Numbered from the stretch's first letter, positions 45,997 to 59,130 are shown. The stretch is 64,000 nucleotides of DNA from Macrotrachela quadricornifera (GCA_022393335.1 JAJEKB010020908.1:33365-97364); one strand, 5' to 3'. Notes: a model not told the origin generated them from the letters alone. Made by a program: numbers and translations.

Positions 45997-46975
45997 TCTA
46001 TATATATATTGTCGAGTGTCATGTCTGATCACTCTCTCATTGGTCAATTTTTTCGAACAATCAGATTTCAAGGCCAATGATTAAGGCGATTCACCAATAT
46101 ACGGAAATATGATCCCCACTATTAAAAAAAGAGTACTGCTATCTCCTCAAATACTATACTATGAAGATACCCTTAGGTCCTCAAGAGCTATTATACGAGG
46201 GTATTCCTAGGTCTTCAACAACTATATATTGGGAGTATCCTTCGGTCCCCAAGTACTATATGAAGACTAGGAATGGCACTTTCACTTTTCTGATAGTCGG
46301 AAAACTGGCCAATCAGATTGCAAGAGATTGAAACTCGCTTATTTGATTGATAACCGAGGGAGATTCTATGAGGACTTTTGTAGAGCACCCTTCATAACCT
46401 TGGATTGGCCCGAACAGTCCTATTTTCTATCCTTTTCTTCATGGAGAAAAAAGGTCTCCAACTGTGATTGGCTGATAGTTCTTTTCATAACAGCCAATCA
46501 GATTGCAAGTAATTGAAACTCGCTTATTTGATGGATAACCGAGGAAGATTCTATGAGGACTTTTGTAGAACACCCTTGATAACCTCAGATTGGCCCGAAC
46601 AACCTAATGTTTCATATGGATGATAGTTGAACTCTAATATCGGCCCAGAGTATATACAAGATTTCAGCCAATCAGATTTCAGCAAAGGATTTCTCCGCTA
46701 ATATTCGGATGAAGCATGGCCACGTTCGGGCCATTTAGGGATTATCAAGAGGTGTCTTTAATACGGCCCGAACAACCCTATGTTTTATATGGATGACAGT
46801 CGAAGTCTAACATTGACCCATGGTATATACAGGACAAGTCAAGCCCACCTCCTCGTGGTGTTTCATGGGTAATGCAAACGGGCCTCTGCACACCTCTTAT
46901 GAACCACATGATATGCGATAATCATACTCCGCCTACAAACGAAAAAACCGTGCAATTTGCACGGGATATAGCTAG
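45997..46975 (+). mobile_element. Non-autonomous Helitron (copy 2)
   Basis: Begins TCTATATATATATTGTCGAG directly after an A and ends CTAG (46972-46975) directly before a T, the A/T insertion context of Helitrons. The 3' hairpin (CCGTGCA, ATT, TGCACGG at 46948-46964) sits 7 bp before CTAG and matches copy 1 at 32507-33207. Inside are a ~35-bp tandem repeat (about 46150-46265, TACCCTTAGGTCCTCAAG-like units) and a ~185-bp duplication (units from about 46309 and 46494). No Rep/helicase. Confidence 0.85.
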
Positions 46976-48308
46976 TTTTGATATATAAGGACGATAAAAA
47001 TGACTTACAAAAATATCTTTAGTTTGAAGTTAGCTAGTTTAAATTTTCAAGGTGATTAATTTAAAGTTTCATAGAAAACAGTTCATAAAAATACGATACA
47101 ACAAATTCATTAAGAAATCGATTGAGAATTATTCTATGATCATAAAATAACAATCCATGAATAACTCAGTACGACAAAAAAATGTTTGACTATGTGTTAT
47201 GTAGACATAGACTCGATACAGTCTATTCTCATAATAAATAAAAGATTCAAGTAAAATATCTCATAAAATAATAATCTATGGAAAACGGCATACTTATGTT
47301 CTCCAGATACATTAGTAATAAAAGTACATATATACAAGACGAGACAAATTGCTTTAAAAGCAATAAAATCTTTCTGATATTTATATATCAGTCTTGTTAA
47401 GTCTTTTTTAAATGAACTTGTCACATACTATATATGTTGTAAGTCACAATGTGAAGTTTCAATCATGAAAAGATCTCATTAAGAGATATTTCCCCGTAAA
47501 AACTACAGATCCTAAAAATCTATTAGGCGCTCATCGGTATATCTTGTCATATCCGAGGTTTCTTTCAATCGAACAGATATAATTCTATAACAAAGCAAAG
47601 TAAATCTGGTTTTTCAAGTGAACTATTTGATTGGTAACACAAAACCAAAAATTATACCGTCAAAATCAAAACTATGACAAAACCAAAACCAACACCATCA
47701 AAACTTTGTCAAAACCAAAACTCAAAATCAACACTGAGTCAAAACCAATACCATCAAAACCAAGACTTTTGGTTTTCCTTCAAAGCGTAACAGGGCGTCT
47801 AAAACTGGATTTTCGGGAATTCTCTAAAATAGCCTACAACAGGTTTCATGAGTTGACGTTACTACCATTATTAGGATACATATGTAGGTATGTTTGGTAA
47901 AAATTTGGGCTTGATCAGACATTAAATCTTTGTAGGGTTTTTAATATATGGAACGGTAGATTTTCGGCAAAGAGAAGACTTGTTTTCTAATCTATTTTAA
48001 ATTGGATTATCATAATTTTTTTTTACCATAAAGTCCATAGGTGAGCAAGTTTTTTACGATATTTTTTGCTTATGGAATAATGTGTTATATTGCCGAGCGG
48101 CTTGGCTTTTTGTATTTATGCTGGTTTTAGGAGCCAAGCCGTAACAGGCTTTTTTCTTAAACTCTATAAAACTTTGAGAAACACTAGTTTAGAAAATGAT
48201 AGATCTCATATACATGTATCTACGCAAACGGTTAGATTCTGGAAAAAAATATTTTCGCATATGTTTGCCTAGTTTTCCCATTGTGCAGACGTCTCTTATG
48301 GATGGATC

Positions 48309-51300
48309 CTATGGAATTTTTAGAAGTGTACAATATTCTTCGTAAAAATAATCTTCTTTTGTTAATTGTACAACTGTTCGAATATTTTGCATACATTCTA
48401 CTGTTATCTATAAAATATATAATCAAATAAATCGTATTCATTTAATTCAAAGATTATCAAACTTTTTTAGCTTCTTCGAATGTTTGTTTATCGTTAATAG
48501 CAAGTCCAATCATTAAACGACTTTGTAAAAAGTCTCCAAAAACCATAAATAGAACAAAACCGAGAACAAGCAATGTCACTTGCCAAGAAAATACAAAACT
48601 AATTATAATACCAGTACCAAGTGAACCGAAAATACGTAACATTGTACCAATACGAATACCAGTAGCTCCTTGTACAGCAGATGCTTCTGTTGCTAAACGT
48701 GTACATAATGCACCCGTATTATTTTTTGGATTGTCAAAATAAGCAATTTCTTGACGTAGAATAGCATGAAATAATTTAAAACGTAATCTTTTTGTTAGAG
48801 CTTCACCCGAACAAGCAAATAATAAATCCTGAATAACATGAAAAAAAAAGAGTGCATATATAAAATCATTTTAAATAGAAGAACTTACTTGAATCAATCC
48901 TACAATTAATATCAGAATACCAAGACCAATAAATAAAAGTATATAGAGTAAAACTCGATCTTTTTGAATTTCTTTATCACATTCTTGAAAAACCTTTTCA
49001 ATAAAAATAACATTTTAATATAAAAAAACTAAATTAAAATGAAGAAATCTACAGCAATTAGTTTGCTTAAAATAATGCCAAATACTAGTTGAATACCACC
49101 ATTACACAAACTTGCAACACATCCAAATGCTATGAATATCCATTCTGGTTTATTCATCATAAACATTTTAAAAGCAGCATTAGACTTTTTTTCCTAATAT
49201 AAAAGAAAGAAAAACTCATAATATTAAAATTGAACTAATTCTCATTTGTACCTTTTTTTTCGTTTTTATTTCATTATTTTCCTCTTCATCTATATCTTCA
49301 CCTTCTATTGAATTATTTTTTCCATACAATGGGGTCGTAATTGATGGTGTTAAACTTATTATAGATCCAACACGTTTTCTTGCTAAATTTGATTGATTCT
49401 CTTCAGTTTGATGAATTGAAAGTATTCTAGCATTTTCTTGTTGTTCAAAAGCTAATTGTTCTTCTTCTTCTTCAGTTTTACGTAAATTTTGTTTTTCAAC
49501 AAGGTTAAAATAAGTTCCACGAGCACGCATCAATAACTCATGATTACCTTCTTCAATTACTTCACCTTTATCCATTACAATAATTTTATCAGCATTGCAA
49601 ATTGTTGATAGACGATGAGCAATTACTAATGTTGTTCGATCTAATCATAACAAACAATATCAGTATGCAAATATTTCTATTTAATATATATATATATATA
49701 ACATACTTTGAGCAGCACGATCCAAAACTTCTTGAACTATTTTCTCACTTTCATTATTAAGTGCACTAGTAGCTATGATAGAAAAAACATAGTAAATGAT
49801 AGAATGATAGGAATAAAGAGGTAAATAAATATTTTACCTTCATCAAGCAATAAAATTTTTGGATCACGAATTAATGTTCGAGCAATAGCTATAAAGAATT
49901 TCATAAGAAAAGATAATTAACATTTTCATACATATGTATGATATAATATCTTACCAATTCTTTGTTTTTGTCCACCGGAAAGTGTAGCTCCACCTTCACC
50001 CACTCTAGTTTCATACTTCTATAAATACACACATATATATAATAGAATTTGAAAATAGAAAAAAAAACTAAGAAAATAATTATAATTGATGGCATATGAC
50101 TTACATCAGGTAATGTCATAATAAAATCATGTGCATTAGCCATTTTTGCTGCTTCATGTATTTCTATATCAGTAGCTGTATCTTTTCCCAGTAAAATATT
50201 TTGTCGAATAGTTGTTTGAAATAAAACTGGTTCGTGACTCACAACACCAATCTGATTTCTTAACCATTTCAAATTATATTCAGTAATTTGTTGTCCATCA
50301 ATAAAGATTGATCCTGAATCAGTATCATATAATCGTTGTAATAATTGTATACATGTTGATTTTCCTGAACCAGATGATCCAGCAAGAGCAATAGTTTGAC
50401 CAGATTTGATATCAAATGAGATGTTATTGAGAATTTGGACATTAGGTAGTACTGGATAACAAAATTGAACATTTGAAAAATGAATATCACCAATAAGAGC
50501 ATCTTTTTTTAGACCTGTTTCTGTATCACTATTAAGGTTAGTTGTCTTTAAAATGAATAAATTAGGAATCAAATGTTTTGTGAAACTTAATGAAATACTT
50601 ACTGTATCAATGACTTTCCATATAATATAAGCAGCAGCTCGTGCTTGAGTTAAGAATTGAAAATATCGACCAACTTGACCCAAATTGAAAACGCCAAAGA
50701 TAATGCAAAAGAATACCTAAAAATAATCATTGCTTTTTAAAAGATAATTGTGAAAAAGATGTTTTGTATAGAAATATGTGCACATTACTTTTTTCATTTA
50801 AAGAAATACATTATGACCTTCAATTATGACTCGATATTTTGCAAATGACCATGTATAAAGAACGTCAAAACTTAGCAGGCAGCGTTCATGTCAATGGAAA
50901 CTGGATAGTCATGGAGCACATTTAAGATTATTAGAGAGAAAAGCCAAATAGCAAGATGGAAGAATTCAAAAGAGTAAGAAAATCGGGCGTTCCTTATAGA
51001 TGGCTTCTAAGCTTTTCTGTTAATATGAGATGATTTATCTTTCTATCTCAATATTTTCAACTTACAGTACTGACGTCACCGATATCATATCTTTCATCTC
51101 GAATTAATTTTGCACCATACCAAAATCCTATTGTAAAAGTATATATCATATATAGAATGATTTAGTCACTATTGTAGATTAAATACCTAATGCATATGCA
51201 CAATAAATTACAAACCACACAAGACCCATTGTAAAACCAGTGATTGCACCTTTCTTTATACCATTTCTTTTAGCTTCTTCAAGATGTTTCTCATATCTAT

Positions 51301-54300
51301 AGAAAATAAAAATATTTTTGTACAATAATATGAATATTTATCCTTCAAATCAAACCTTTTCCCTTCTCGTTCTTGTCCATTATAAGACAAAACAGTACGA
51401 ATTGAACTAAATACTTCTTCAGCTATTGCCCCAGCTTTCGCATAAGCTTTTAGTTCCTTTACTGTTAGATTAGAAGCAACCTATAAATGGATATTATAGT
51501 AATCGATATTAACTCTTTTTCGAATACAAAAGACATACTCTGGCAAAGACAATAGCAGTGAGAAATAGTAATGGAGATATAGCCAATACAACCAATGTAA
51601 GCTTCCATCCTTTAGCAAAACCTATAAAAAAAATACATCAAAAATAATATCTAATTGTTACTCGTGTATAAAGATATATATGAGTGATAATGTGGAAGTT
51701 AAAATGGTTATAACTACCCAAGTTTTAACTTCTACACTGATGAGTGAATTACAACCTTTTGGTATGCTCAAAAATTTTAGCTGTATTTGATCACAACTTT
51801 TGTTCTAGTGAATCGATTCGAGCAAATCTTCTATATATTATTTTTCATTCAGTGTTTCATTGTCACAGCAAATTTTAGCTCTCTAGCTCATATTGTGGCT
51901 GAATTTCAAGTATTACACTGTGAAAAAATTCTATTAGATAGCAAAGTAAACTAAAAAACAAAGGAAATTTCACAAGTATCAAAGCAGATATTGGCGTAAG
52001 CTGAGGTGGGCCAGGTGGAGTTCAGTCCCATCACCCACAATTTGAACTTAAGAACTTTTAAATCTAAATAAATAAAAATTATTCAGAGTGAACGTGTATT
52101 TTCAATAATGAAATAGATTAAGACAACAGTCCAAGGTACTATGGGATCATCAAAAAACAACGTTCCATAAAAAGTCGTATTTTTGGCTCCCACTCTCTCC
52201 ACTATCCGAACGCTATCTGTTTTCATCTGATCCTTTTCCTTGTCTTACATGTTTAGTTAGATATTCTTCCCAGAAAATCTTGAAAAAGCAAAAATTTTTC
52301 AAAAAAGCGCTTCGATGATCGTTTGCGTAATCTTTGTTTTCTTACAATTAGATCGTAATATAGTTATAAATCTTATAAGTTGCATATATGTGAGTTTTTT
52401 AAACATTCACAAAAATATCGCATTATGCTCAAATAATTAATTATCTGCTTTTGTTTTCATAATATTTTGTTCATGTACAGGGTGATTCATATGTCAGGTA
52501 ACCGAGCAAAAAATTAAATACCTTCATTACAGCTCAACCAAACGGGCTCATGTTATTACCAAAGATAGAGGCATGTTCACACTGCAAATCCATATAAACA
52601 AGGTTAATGAAAACCCTTGCCAAGTATCACCATTAATCTCAACAAAAAAAATTATTTTTTTTATGTGTAGAGGAAAACAGCATACAAAATGGTGCAAAAA
52701 TCACTTCGTCGAAAAATAAAATTCAATATCTTCATCACGATGCGAGCAAACTAACTGATTTTTCTAGCACAGATAAAGGCTCGTTTATCCTCCAAACTCA
52801 TAAAAACAAGATTAATTAGAACCTTATGTTTAGTAGATTGTTTTCCTTTTTTATCTATAAACGAACGAAATTTTTTTGTTGAAATCAATAGTAATACGTA
52901 GCAAAGGTTCCTATCAACCTTATTTATATAAGTTTGTAATGTGAACGTGTCTCTATCTTCGGTAATTATGTGAACCGTTTGGTCGAGCCGTATTGGAGAT
53001 ATTTAATTTTTTCCTTGCTTATCTAACTTATGAGCTACCCAGTACATGACATATATGATTATTTCCCTAAACTAGCCACTGTGCACAAATAAATTTATGG
53101 CTGACTATCATGTTGATTGTTGAAGTTATACAATATCCACTCGATGTTTTTGAAAATTATTACGATTCAAAAAAGCTTACAATCACTCTGAGTCTGAGCC
53201 CCACCACCCCTGATTTTCTAGTTACACCACTAAAAACAGATCTGAAAAAAAAATAACGAATAGTCTGTTTTGTATAGTGTGAAGGGTTCTGTTGGTATAT
53301 ATATCTTCTTCGTTCGTTTCGTTTTCTTTCAATTCTCTTTTATCGGCAACACTTCGTAACAAGCATTTAGACATTCTTGTTTTGAAAGACGTTATATTTC
53401 ATTTTACTTCGAATGTACATAAGTTATATGGAAACACATATGTCTAAAATATAAAGCATTTAACGGAAAAATAACTGGTAAAAATACATTAGACATTAAT
53501 CTTTTTTTTCGTATATGAAGGAAAACGATCTTTAATAGAAAACTTATGTTATTTTTTAGAGTTATATAACTAGTTAGAACTTTTGTCTTCTATCTCTTTT
53601 TGTTATAAAGAAATTTACAAAATATAATGAAATGTAGAAGAACATTTTTTATTCAATAATGTGCTCTACAGTACATTTACAATAAAGTAGGCAATACATC
53701 AACTACTATGTAGTAAAGTATTAAGAAATTTTTCATGTGTAATATAGACATAAAGTATGCTCAATTGTATCATTAAAAAGATATTTAGCACTATTTTCAA
53801 TTTTTCTTATCAATCGTAGTAAAAAGTTTCAATTCATTCATATATACAGGATGTCCTAAAAGTCATGATCACCTAAGTTTTTCGTTTATCTTTACTATCT
53901 AGAATGCATCAATTTTTTTTTATATACGAACAAATTTCATAAAAATCGTTCTAAGATATCGTCTTTTACCAAAACACACAAAATTTTGAGCGATCAAATT
54001 TGTACGGTGTGAAAAAGATGTTTTGTTTTGGTGCAAGATTAGTTCGATTTTTATTATTTCGTCTTTTCATCAACCTATATGCTTTATTTAAGAAAAAAAC
54101 AAAATATACTACAAGATCCAGCATGAAAATCTCTACAATTTACAAAAAACAAGTTATTTTCATCTATACACCTTTTGTGTTTAAAATACCGTTCGATCAA
54201 TGTTCGCTCCTACAAAAATGTCATTATTTTTTTCTACACTAACGAAATTCCATTCTTTTATTTTACATATAAAATAGTGTACTTTGTAAATTATAGAACT

Positions 54301-55542
54301 TTTCACTCTCTATCTTCTGATATATTTTGTTTTTTTAATATAATGTATTAAAAGAATAAAAATTGAAATACAATGTGCTGCATTGGTTATTTTCTGAAAA
54401 TAGAAGTCTATTTTTTTGTGTGTTTCGCTAAAAGACAATATCTTAGAACAATTTTTATGAAATTTGTTCGTATGTAAAAAAAATTGATGCATTCATCTAT
54501 CAATTAAAAACACATATGGTGATGAAATTAAATTAAATAATAAAAATAAACGAAAAACATAAGTGATCATCACTTTTGGGACACCCTGTATATATATATA
54601 TATATAAATATACTTACCAAGAATAACTCCACCAAGAAATGTAGCGATAGACTGTGATGCTGAACCAAGTTTGTCTCCAATTCCATCATGAATTATATCA
54701 ATATCATCTGTTAATTTCGTATCAAGTTCACCAATTTTATGTGTATCAAAATAAACCATTTCTTTTCGAAGAATTGATCGAAATAAATTTTGTCTTATAG
54801 TTCTTGTCTGTCTTTCAGCCGATATACTCCAAAATATCACTTGAATATAGCCCAATACAATACTAGCACAACCAAGAGCCACTAAATAATTGACTAATTT
54901 TACCACTGTGCCTTGAAAATCAGATGTAGTGGCATTAGTCATATTAAAATGACAATTACTGAAAAATAATTCGTATTTTCAAAAAAGTTTTGATTTTCTA
55001 AATACATATACTTACGATGATGATGAAAAATAATTTGATACTGTTAGTTGATAATCTGGTGAACAATATTCAATAGCAAGAGCTGTATAATTAAGTGTAC
55101 ATAAGTTAACACTTCTAACAGTAAATGTAAATAGAAGTTGTCCAAATACAAGAACCATTAATGGTGAAAGAACACCTTGAGCAATACTTCCAGCAATGCC
55201 AACTAACATAAAGACTACATCGAGTGGTGTGGCATACCGAAACTTAAACGTATATATTATATTCTTTTCCTCTTAAACGAAGAATGATCATTTCTTACCA
55301 AACTTGCAAGAGACACAACTTCAACAGTTGTTTTAGATTTTTTTTTAGCACTTAATCTTTGAAGGAAATTTTGTTTATTTAAGTGTTCTTCATTGTTCGG
55401 TAAAGTGACACTATATAAGAGAAAAAGTATATTATAATTAAAATTATAGTTTATCATACTTTTTAACAGATATTCCATTTTGGTTTACATCAATAATTTC
55501 TTTTTCTATTTTAGGTGTTTCCGAATCCTGATTATCACTCAT
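48309..55542 (-). CDS. ABCB1-like: P-glycoprotein-like ABC transporter, N-terminal part (TMD1, NBD1, part of TMD2)
   Basis: Start ATG at 55542-55540. Exons: 55542-55461, 55410-55299, 55242-55016, 54958-54618, 51621-51539, 51480-51356, 51296-51187, 51127-51066, 50716-50603, 50545-50105, 50018-49955, 49888-49838, 49772-49707, 49640-49252, 49193-49053, 48993-48889, 48828-48463 and 48407 down to the stop at 48309. The product is a membrane efflux pump of the ABCB (MDR) class. TMD1 spans '[20 protein letters not shown]' onward; NBD1 has Walker A 'GSSGSGKST', Q-loop '[10 protein letters not shown]', signature 'LSGGQKQR', Walker B 'ILLLDE' and H-loop 'IAHRLST'. A charged linker with a Glu-rich run precedes TMD2. 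One intron (51622-54617) is 3 kb because of foldback insertions; the others are about 35-340 bp. Reading stops inside TMD2 at the composite insertion, so the gene is probably broken in this haplotype. Confidence 0.85.
52476..53044. mobile_element. Foldback element in the ABC transporter intron (a)
   Basis: Ends TACAGGGTGATTCATATGTC and, inwards from the right, TACTGGGTAGCTCATAAGTT. Arms share AAATTAAATA, TCATTACAGCTC/GAGCCGTATTGGA, GATAGAGGCATGTTCACA and ATATAAACAAGGTT in inverted order. TA borders lie inside CATGTA/TACATG. It is about 570 bp with no coding capacity, in the 3-kb intron 51622-54617. Related by sequence to the elements at 59773-60669. Confidence 0.82.
53845..54590. mobile_element. 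Foldback element in the ABC transporter intron (b)
   Basis: The left end reads TACAGGATGTCCTAAAAGTC and the right end, inwards, TACAGGGTGTCCCAAAAGTG, with TA at 53845-53846 and 54589-54590. The two halves are near reverse complements almost to the centre (about 54170-54260). An internal block (ACAAAATATACTACAAGATC.AGC) is shared with the 1.65-kb palindrome at 38806. The ORFs here are repeat artefacts. A TA run (54589-54606) flanks the right end. Confidence 0.85.
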
Positions 55543-56863
55543 TATTCACCCTTTATTGAGGAAAATACTCTAAATAAATCGAAATAAATGTTTCGCTTCT
55601 TTGTTACCTTTTTTTTGTCAGTATTTCTTCGTTTTCATCTACGTTACAACGATTATATTTTATATCATATGTAGATGGTTACACTTGATTTAAACAGAAT
55701 TACTCATGCTAGTGGTGTTTTTCTACCTGAATAAAATACAAACTTATCGATTATTTTACCATCTACACCATGTGTATAATTCAAGCAAATACGCCCCCCT
55801 CAAACAACGAGTAGTATATTGTCTGTAGATAGAAAAACACAAATAAAAGTATTAATTACCGAGAGCGTCATAAGGATTACAACATTCGATATTTTCCAGA
55901 TATCTCTTCACAGATAAATGATATAATTTAAAGGCTTATATTTAAATGTAAAGTAATTTAAAATAAATGCTAAGTTAAAAGTTCAATTTTTTCAAGAGAA
56001 TTCTAAATTGAAAAAAATTTTTTGCTGCGTATTATATTTAAAACCTACGTAAAAAAATTAATGATGGGTCGTAAGCCGTAAGAAGCGTAATACGTTCATT
56101 TTCGTACCGTCGTAAATCGTGACAGAACAGAAAAAAAAAGTCGTGACATATGTTGGTGTTCGTGTTACGTATATATGTGTGTGTGTGTGTGAGTTCGATA
56201 AGTTTATTAGAACGAACACAATAGAAAGAAGCAAAAGAAATAAACGAAATAATACTAACAATAGACACCAAAGAAGGGAAAATTACATATATATATACGC
56301 AATAGTATCCGGCGTGACTAACTGTTACACGCGGACGGAGTGAAGCCCAAACTAAAGGAGAAAAAGAAGAGAAGAGGAAGCACGTCACAGTGATAAACAT
56401 ATAGGGTGAAGCGAAGAGAACCCTATAACACCAACAATATAGACGAATATAATCGTAAAAGCTACGGTAGAAGGAAAGAACAAGTGTATAACAGACGGCG
56501 TAATGAACGTCTTACGTCTCCCTTACGTTATCATGTACATTGAATATGACAACAAAATGAAAGAAATGATTTTGGAAATCGTTGTTCTTGAAATAAATTT
56601 TTTCGCATGTTTTTTTTTCTGTAGTAGAATGATGAGTGAGAAAATAATTATCAGGAAAACCAGTATCATTACCCTCTCTCCTATTTTTAGTATGTTCTAG
56701 TGTACTAATCATGTTGACTTTTTAATTAAATTAAATCAAGCTATTAGCTATGTTTCACTTTCATACATTTATTTTATCAAAAGGTTCAATGGTTCAACAG
56801 CAATAAATAATACAAAAAATATAAAAATATGTACAAATATATCAGAAAATAACAATACATTTT
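55543..56863. other. 5' flank of the ABC transporter; no gene recognised
   Basis: The transporter promoter should lie just right of 55542, but no definite motif could be assigned. 56165-56195 has a short (GT)n run. ORFs at 56038-56400 and 56119-56343 overlap in different frames and match nothing known. The phrase TCTATAATACAC-like sequence was looked for and no Helitron end was found. Confidence 0.4.
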
Positions 56864-58485
56864 TTAGTTATTTTTATTTAAGAGTAGCAACATATCAGTA
56901 TTTTCTGGTGTTAATCTCGAGCGTCTGTCCGAAGTTAAATGATCAGCCGCTGAAAACATTCGTTCTGATGATACACTTGTACCAGTAATACACAAATATT
57001 TGAATGCTAATTTTGATAATGTAGGAAATTTTGTTTCATTAGCATTCCACCATTCGAGAGGATTTTCATTTCGATGAATTTCTCGTTCATTTTCATACAT
57101 TAATAATTCACCATCACGACTGTTTGTTGGTGTAACGATAGTATTTGTTATCATAATATCGATTGAGATGAAGTTGAGATATTTCCAAATAACATATTGA
57201 ATTGTTCTTATAAGAATAAGTATGCAAGAGTTCTGGCATCAAATGATTGTAGTTGACTTAATACAAAAAATGTTTCATTATGACTTTGATACAATGAACG
57301 ATTAAGGAACGAAAAATCTTTCCAATGTAGATCCATCACTGTACACAATAAAATCTAAAAGAAATGTGTCATGTAATCTTTTTCTATTTATGTCTGTACG
57401 TACCAGTTTATCTTGATAAAGTTCTTCAAATCTATCTTGAATACTTAAACGTAAATTTTCTTTAACTTTCTTCTGGAAAAAAGAATCAGCATCTCGATAT
57501 TCAAGATTTTTAATCAAAGTTGTAATAATAGGTAAAACAATTGATATTATTGGTGATGAATCAGATGCTAATTTACATGTAGCTGTTTTGAAAGGTTTCA
57601 GTGTATCCTAAAGTTAAGTAAACAGTTTTACATAGATAATGTTTCAATAATATCTCACTCTTCATTGCTCTAAACCATTCCATTCTACCACTTTTGAAAC
57701 TTTAGCATTAATAAAATGTTTTTGAAATAATCTCTCATTTAAACATGCTGTCACACAATTTTTTTCTTCAATAAATCGTTGAAACATGTAAAACGTGCTG
57801 TTCCACCTCGTTTTTACATTAAAAATTAAGTTTCTTTCAATAAAACCTGAAAAGATTTAATTCCATGACTGTTCAAAATAAAATGAAAATTCAGTTTTAT
57901 ACCAAATGTTTTTTTATGCTTATTTAGCATTTCAATTGCTAAATGAGTTTCTTTGGTGAACGTGACAATATATCGCATTGTTGCTAACATAGATTTTACT
58001 TCATTAGGTTTTCGAATAACATCATTTACAGACAAGTTAATAAGATGATCAGTACAACCGATCCAACCTATAGACAAACTAAATACCAAAACTTTAACAA
58101 TAGAAAAAAAAGCAAACCTGTTCCAAAATCTTCTCCAACTTTTCTCATAGTATTACGTGTATTAGTAACGAAACAAACAATTTTGTCACTAATTGACCAG
58201 TCGATACATATTACTTAATCGTTCGACTATCCGTTCAGCTGTATGATTTCTAGAAAATTCCTTAGTTTGCATCACGAAACTTTTAATTTTCTTAGTTTTT
58301 AAATCGACAAAATGAGCCGTAACAGTCATATAACCTTGATTAGCTTGAGATGTCCAGATATCTATTGTTAACCCTAGTCCTCCCAACATGGGTCGTTTTT
58401 GACCCAGACATACAAATTTAGAAATACAGTGTAATATTTTGATAGTTTCGGGTTTAAAGGAACATCTATCATCTATTATGAACAT
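56864..58485 (-). pseudogene. hAT-superfamily transposase, 5'-incomplete and decayed
   Basis: Blocks on the minus strand, in hAT order: 'GLTIDIWTSQANQGYMTVT' (from 58485), 'WSISDKIVCFVTNTRNTMRKVGEDFG', 'GWIGCTDHLINL' (the Cx2H-type block), 'TRWNSTFYMFQRFIEE', 'LKPFKTATCKLASDSSPIIS', 'SVSSERMFSAADHLTSDRRS' and 'LTPENTDMLLLLN' (C-terminal dimerisation domain, stop at 56864). A 50-bp intron (58117-58068, GT-AG) joins EDFGT to GWIGC in frame. Frameshifts are needed near 58200 (before WSISD) and near 57690 (before MEWFRAMK). The N-terminal BED zinc finger is missing. The element ends and 8-bp target duplication could not be identified. Inactive, but the splice site suggests the parent element used introns. 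Confidence 0.8.
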
Positions 58486-58829
58486 AGAGCTGTTGCATAG
58501 TGTGAAATGAAACTCATTTCCCCGATTTCATCTCATTTCAAGTCCTCAATACAATATGGTGCAATTTCATCAGTATTTAACATAATACTAGGTACAAGAG
58601 CAAATTAAATTTTTGAATATAATCTAAGACTCATACACCATTTCTACTGTATATTTATCTCTAATCTGCTTAGAGATATTTATTGATTGGACTATCCAGT
58701 TACGATGATATATGATTCACCCGATTAGATTATGAATCAAAAATATCCATCTATCATCTAGTACCTTTCCATACGTTTATTTTCCAGATTCAGATTTCTT
58801 TTCGTATTATAAAAAACGATTATGAACGA

Positions 58830-59130
58830 TTGGATTTAAGAAGATAGTGTATCTGATGATGTTAACGACGAACAAAGTGGTTCAGAGATAGAAAATGATG
58901 AAAGTCAAACAATAGACGCTGATGATGAAATTGATTTAGAAGATCTTAAATTATCAGGCGATTCTATACGAAAAAGCTCATACACTTCGAAGTCCGAGAT
59001 GACCTGGCCGTCGATTTCGTCTACTTCAACGAAAACAAAATCATTCAGTGGTAATATCGACAAATCTGGACCAACCAAACTTACTGAAAATATCGCATCT
59101 ATCGAAGACGCATTCATTTGTCTTATGTCA
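58830..59130 (+). pseudogene. Possible piggyBac-like transposase N-terminal fragment
   Basis: An open plus-strand reading after a TAA at about 58830 gives an acidic Asp/Glu/Ser stretch, then 'MTWPSISSTSTKTKSFSGNI' and 'SGPTKLTENIASIEDAFICL'. An acidic tail followed by a W...NI..GPT....DAF pattern resembles piggyBac-like N-termini, but the DDD core is absent. It is not related in sequence to the element at 3063-5118. The evidence is weak; it may be another transposase family. Confidence 0.3.

Larger units (their letters stand above)
44020..47775. repeat. Element bounded by inverted GGTTTT-rich repeats
   Basis: 44021-44145 is built of TGGTTTTG units (ending TATTTTTGGTTTTGAGATG), and 47630-47775 is its reverse complement in the same order (CATAGTTTT, GGTTTTGATGGTATTGGTTT). 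This looks like a non-autonomous transposon whose ends carry short internal repeats. It later received a SINE and a Helitron. The stretches 44150-44700, 45105-45995 and 46976-47630 hold nothing I recognise. Confidence 0.6.
43655..48311. mobile_element. ~4.6-kb composite insertion splitting the ABC transporter
   Basis: The exon ending ...LLKIP (48312) should continue Tyr-Arg and splice directly into [10 protein letters not shown] (43595). Instead, coding sequence stops at TAG 48309-48311, and the natural intron donor (GTATTG on the minus strand, 43654) is found 4.65 kb away. The interval holds a GGTTTT-rich inverted-repeat pair, a SINE and a Helitron. I found no clear terminal repeats or target duplication for the whole insertion. 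43660-43720 has a small palindrome (GGGACA..TGTCCC). Confidence 0.7.

Noticed and set aside
49681..49700. TA run in an ABC transporter intron as a regulatory element
   Set aside because: Short simple repeat with nothing to support a function.
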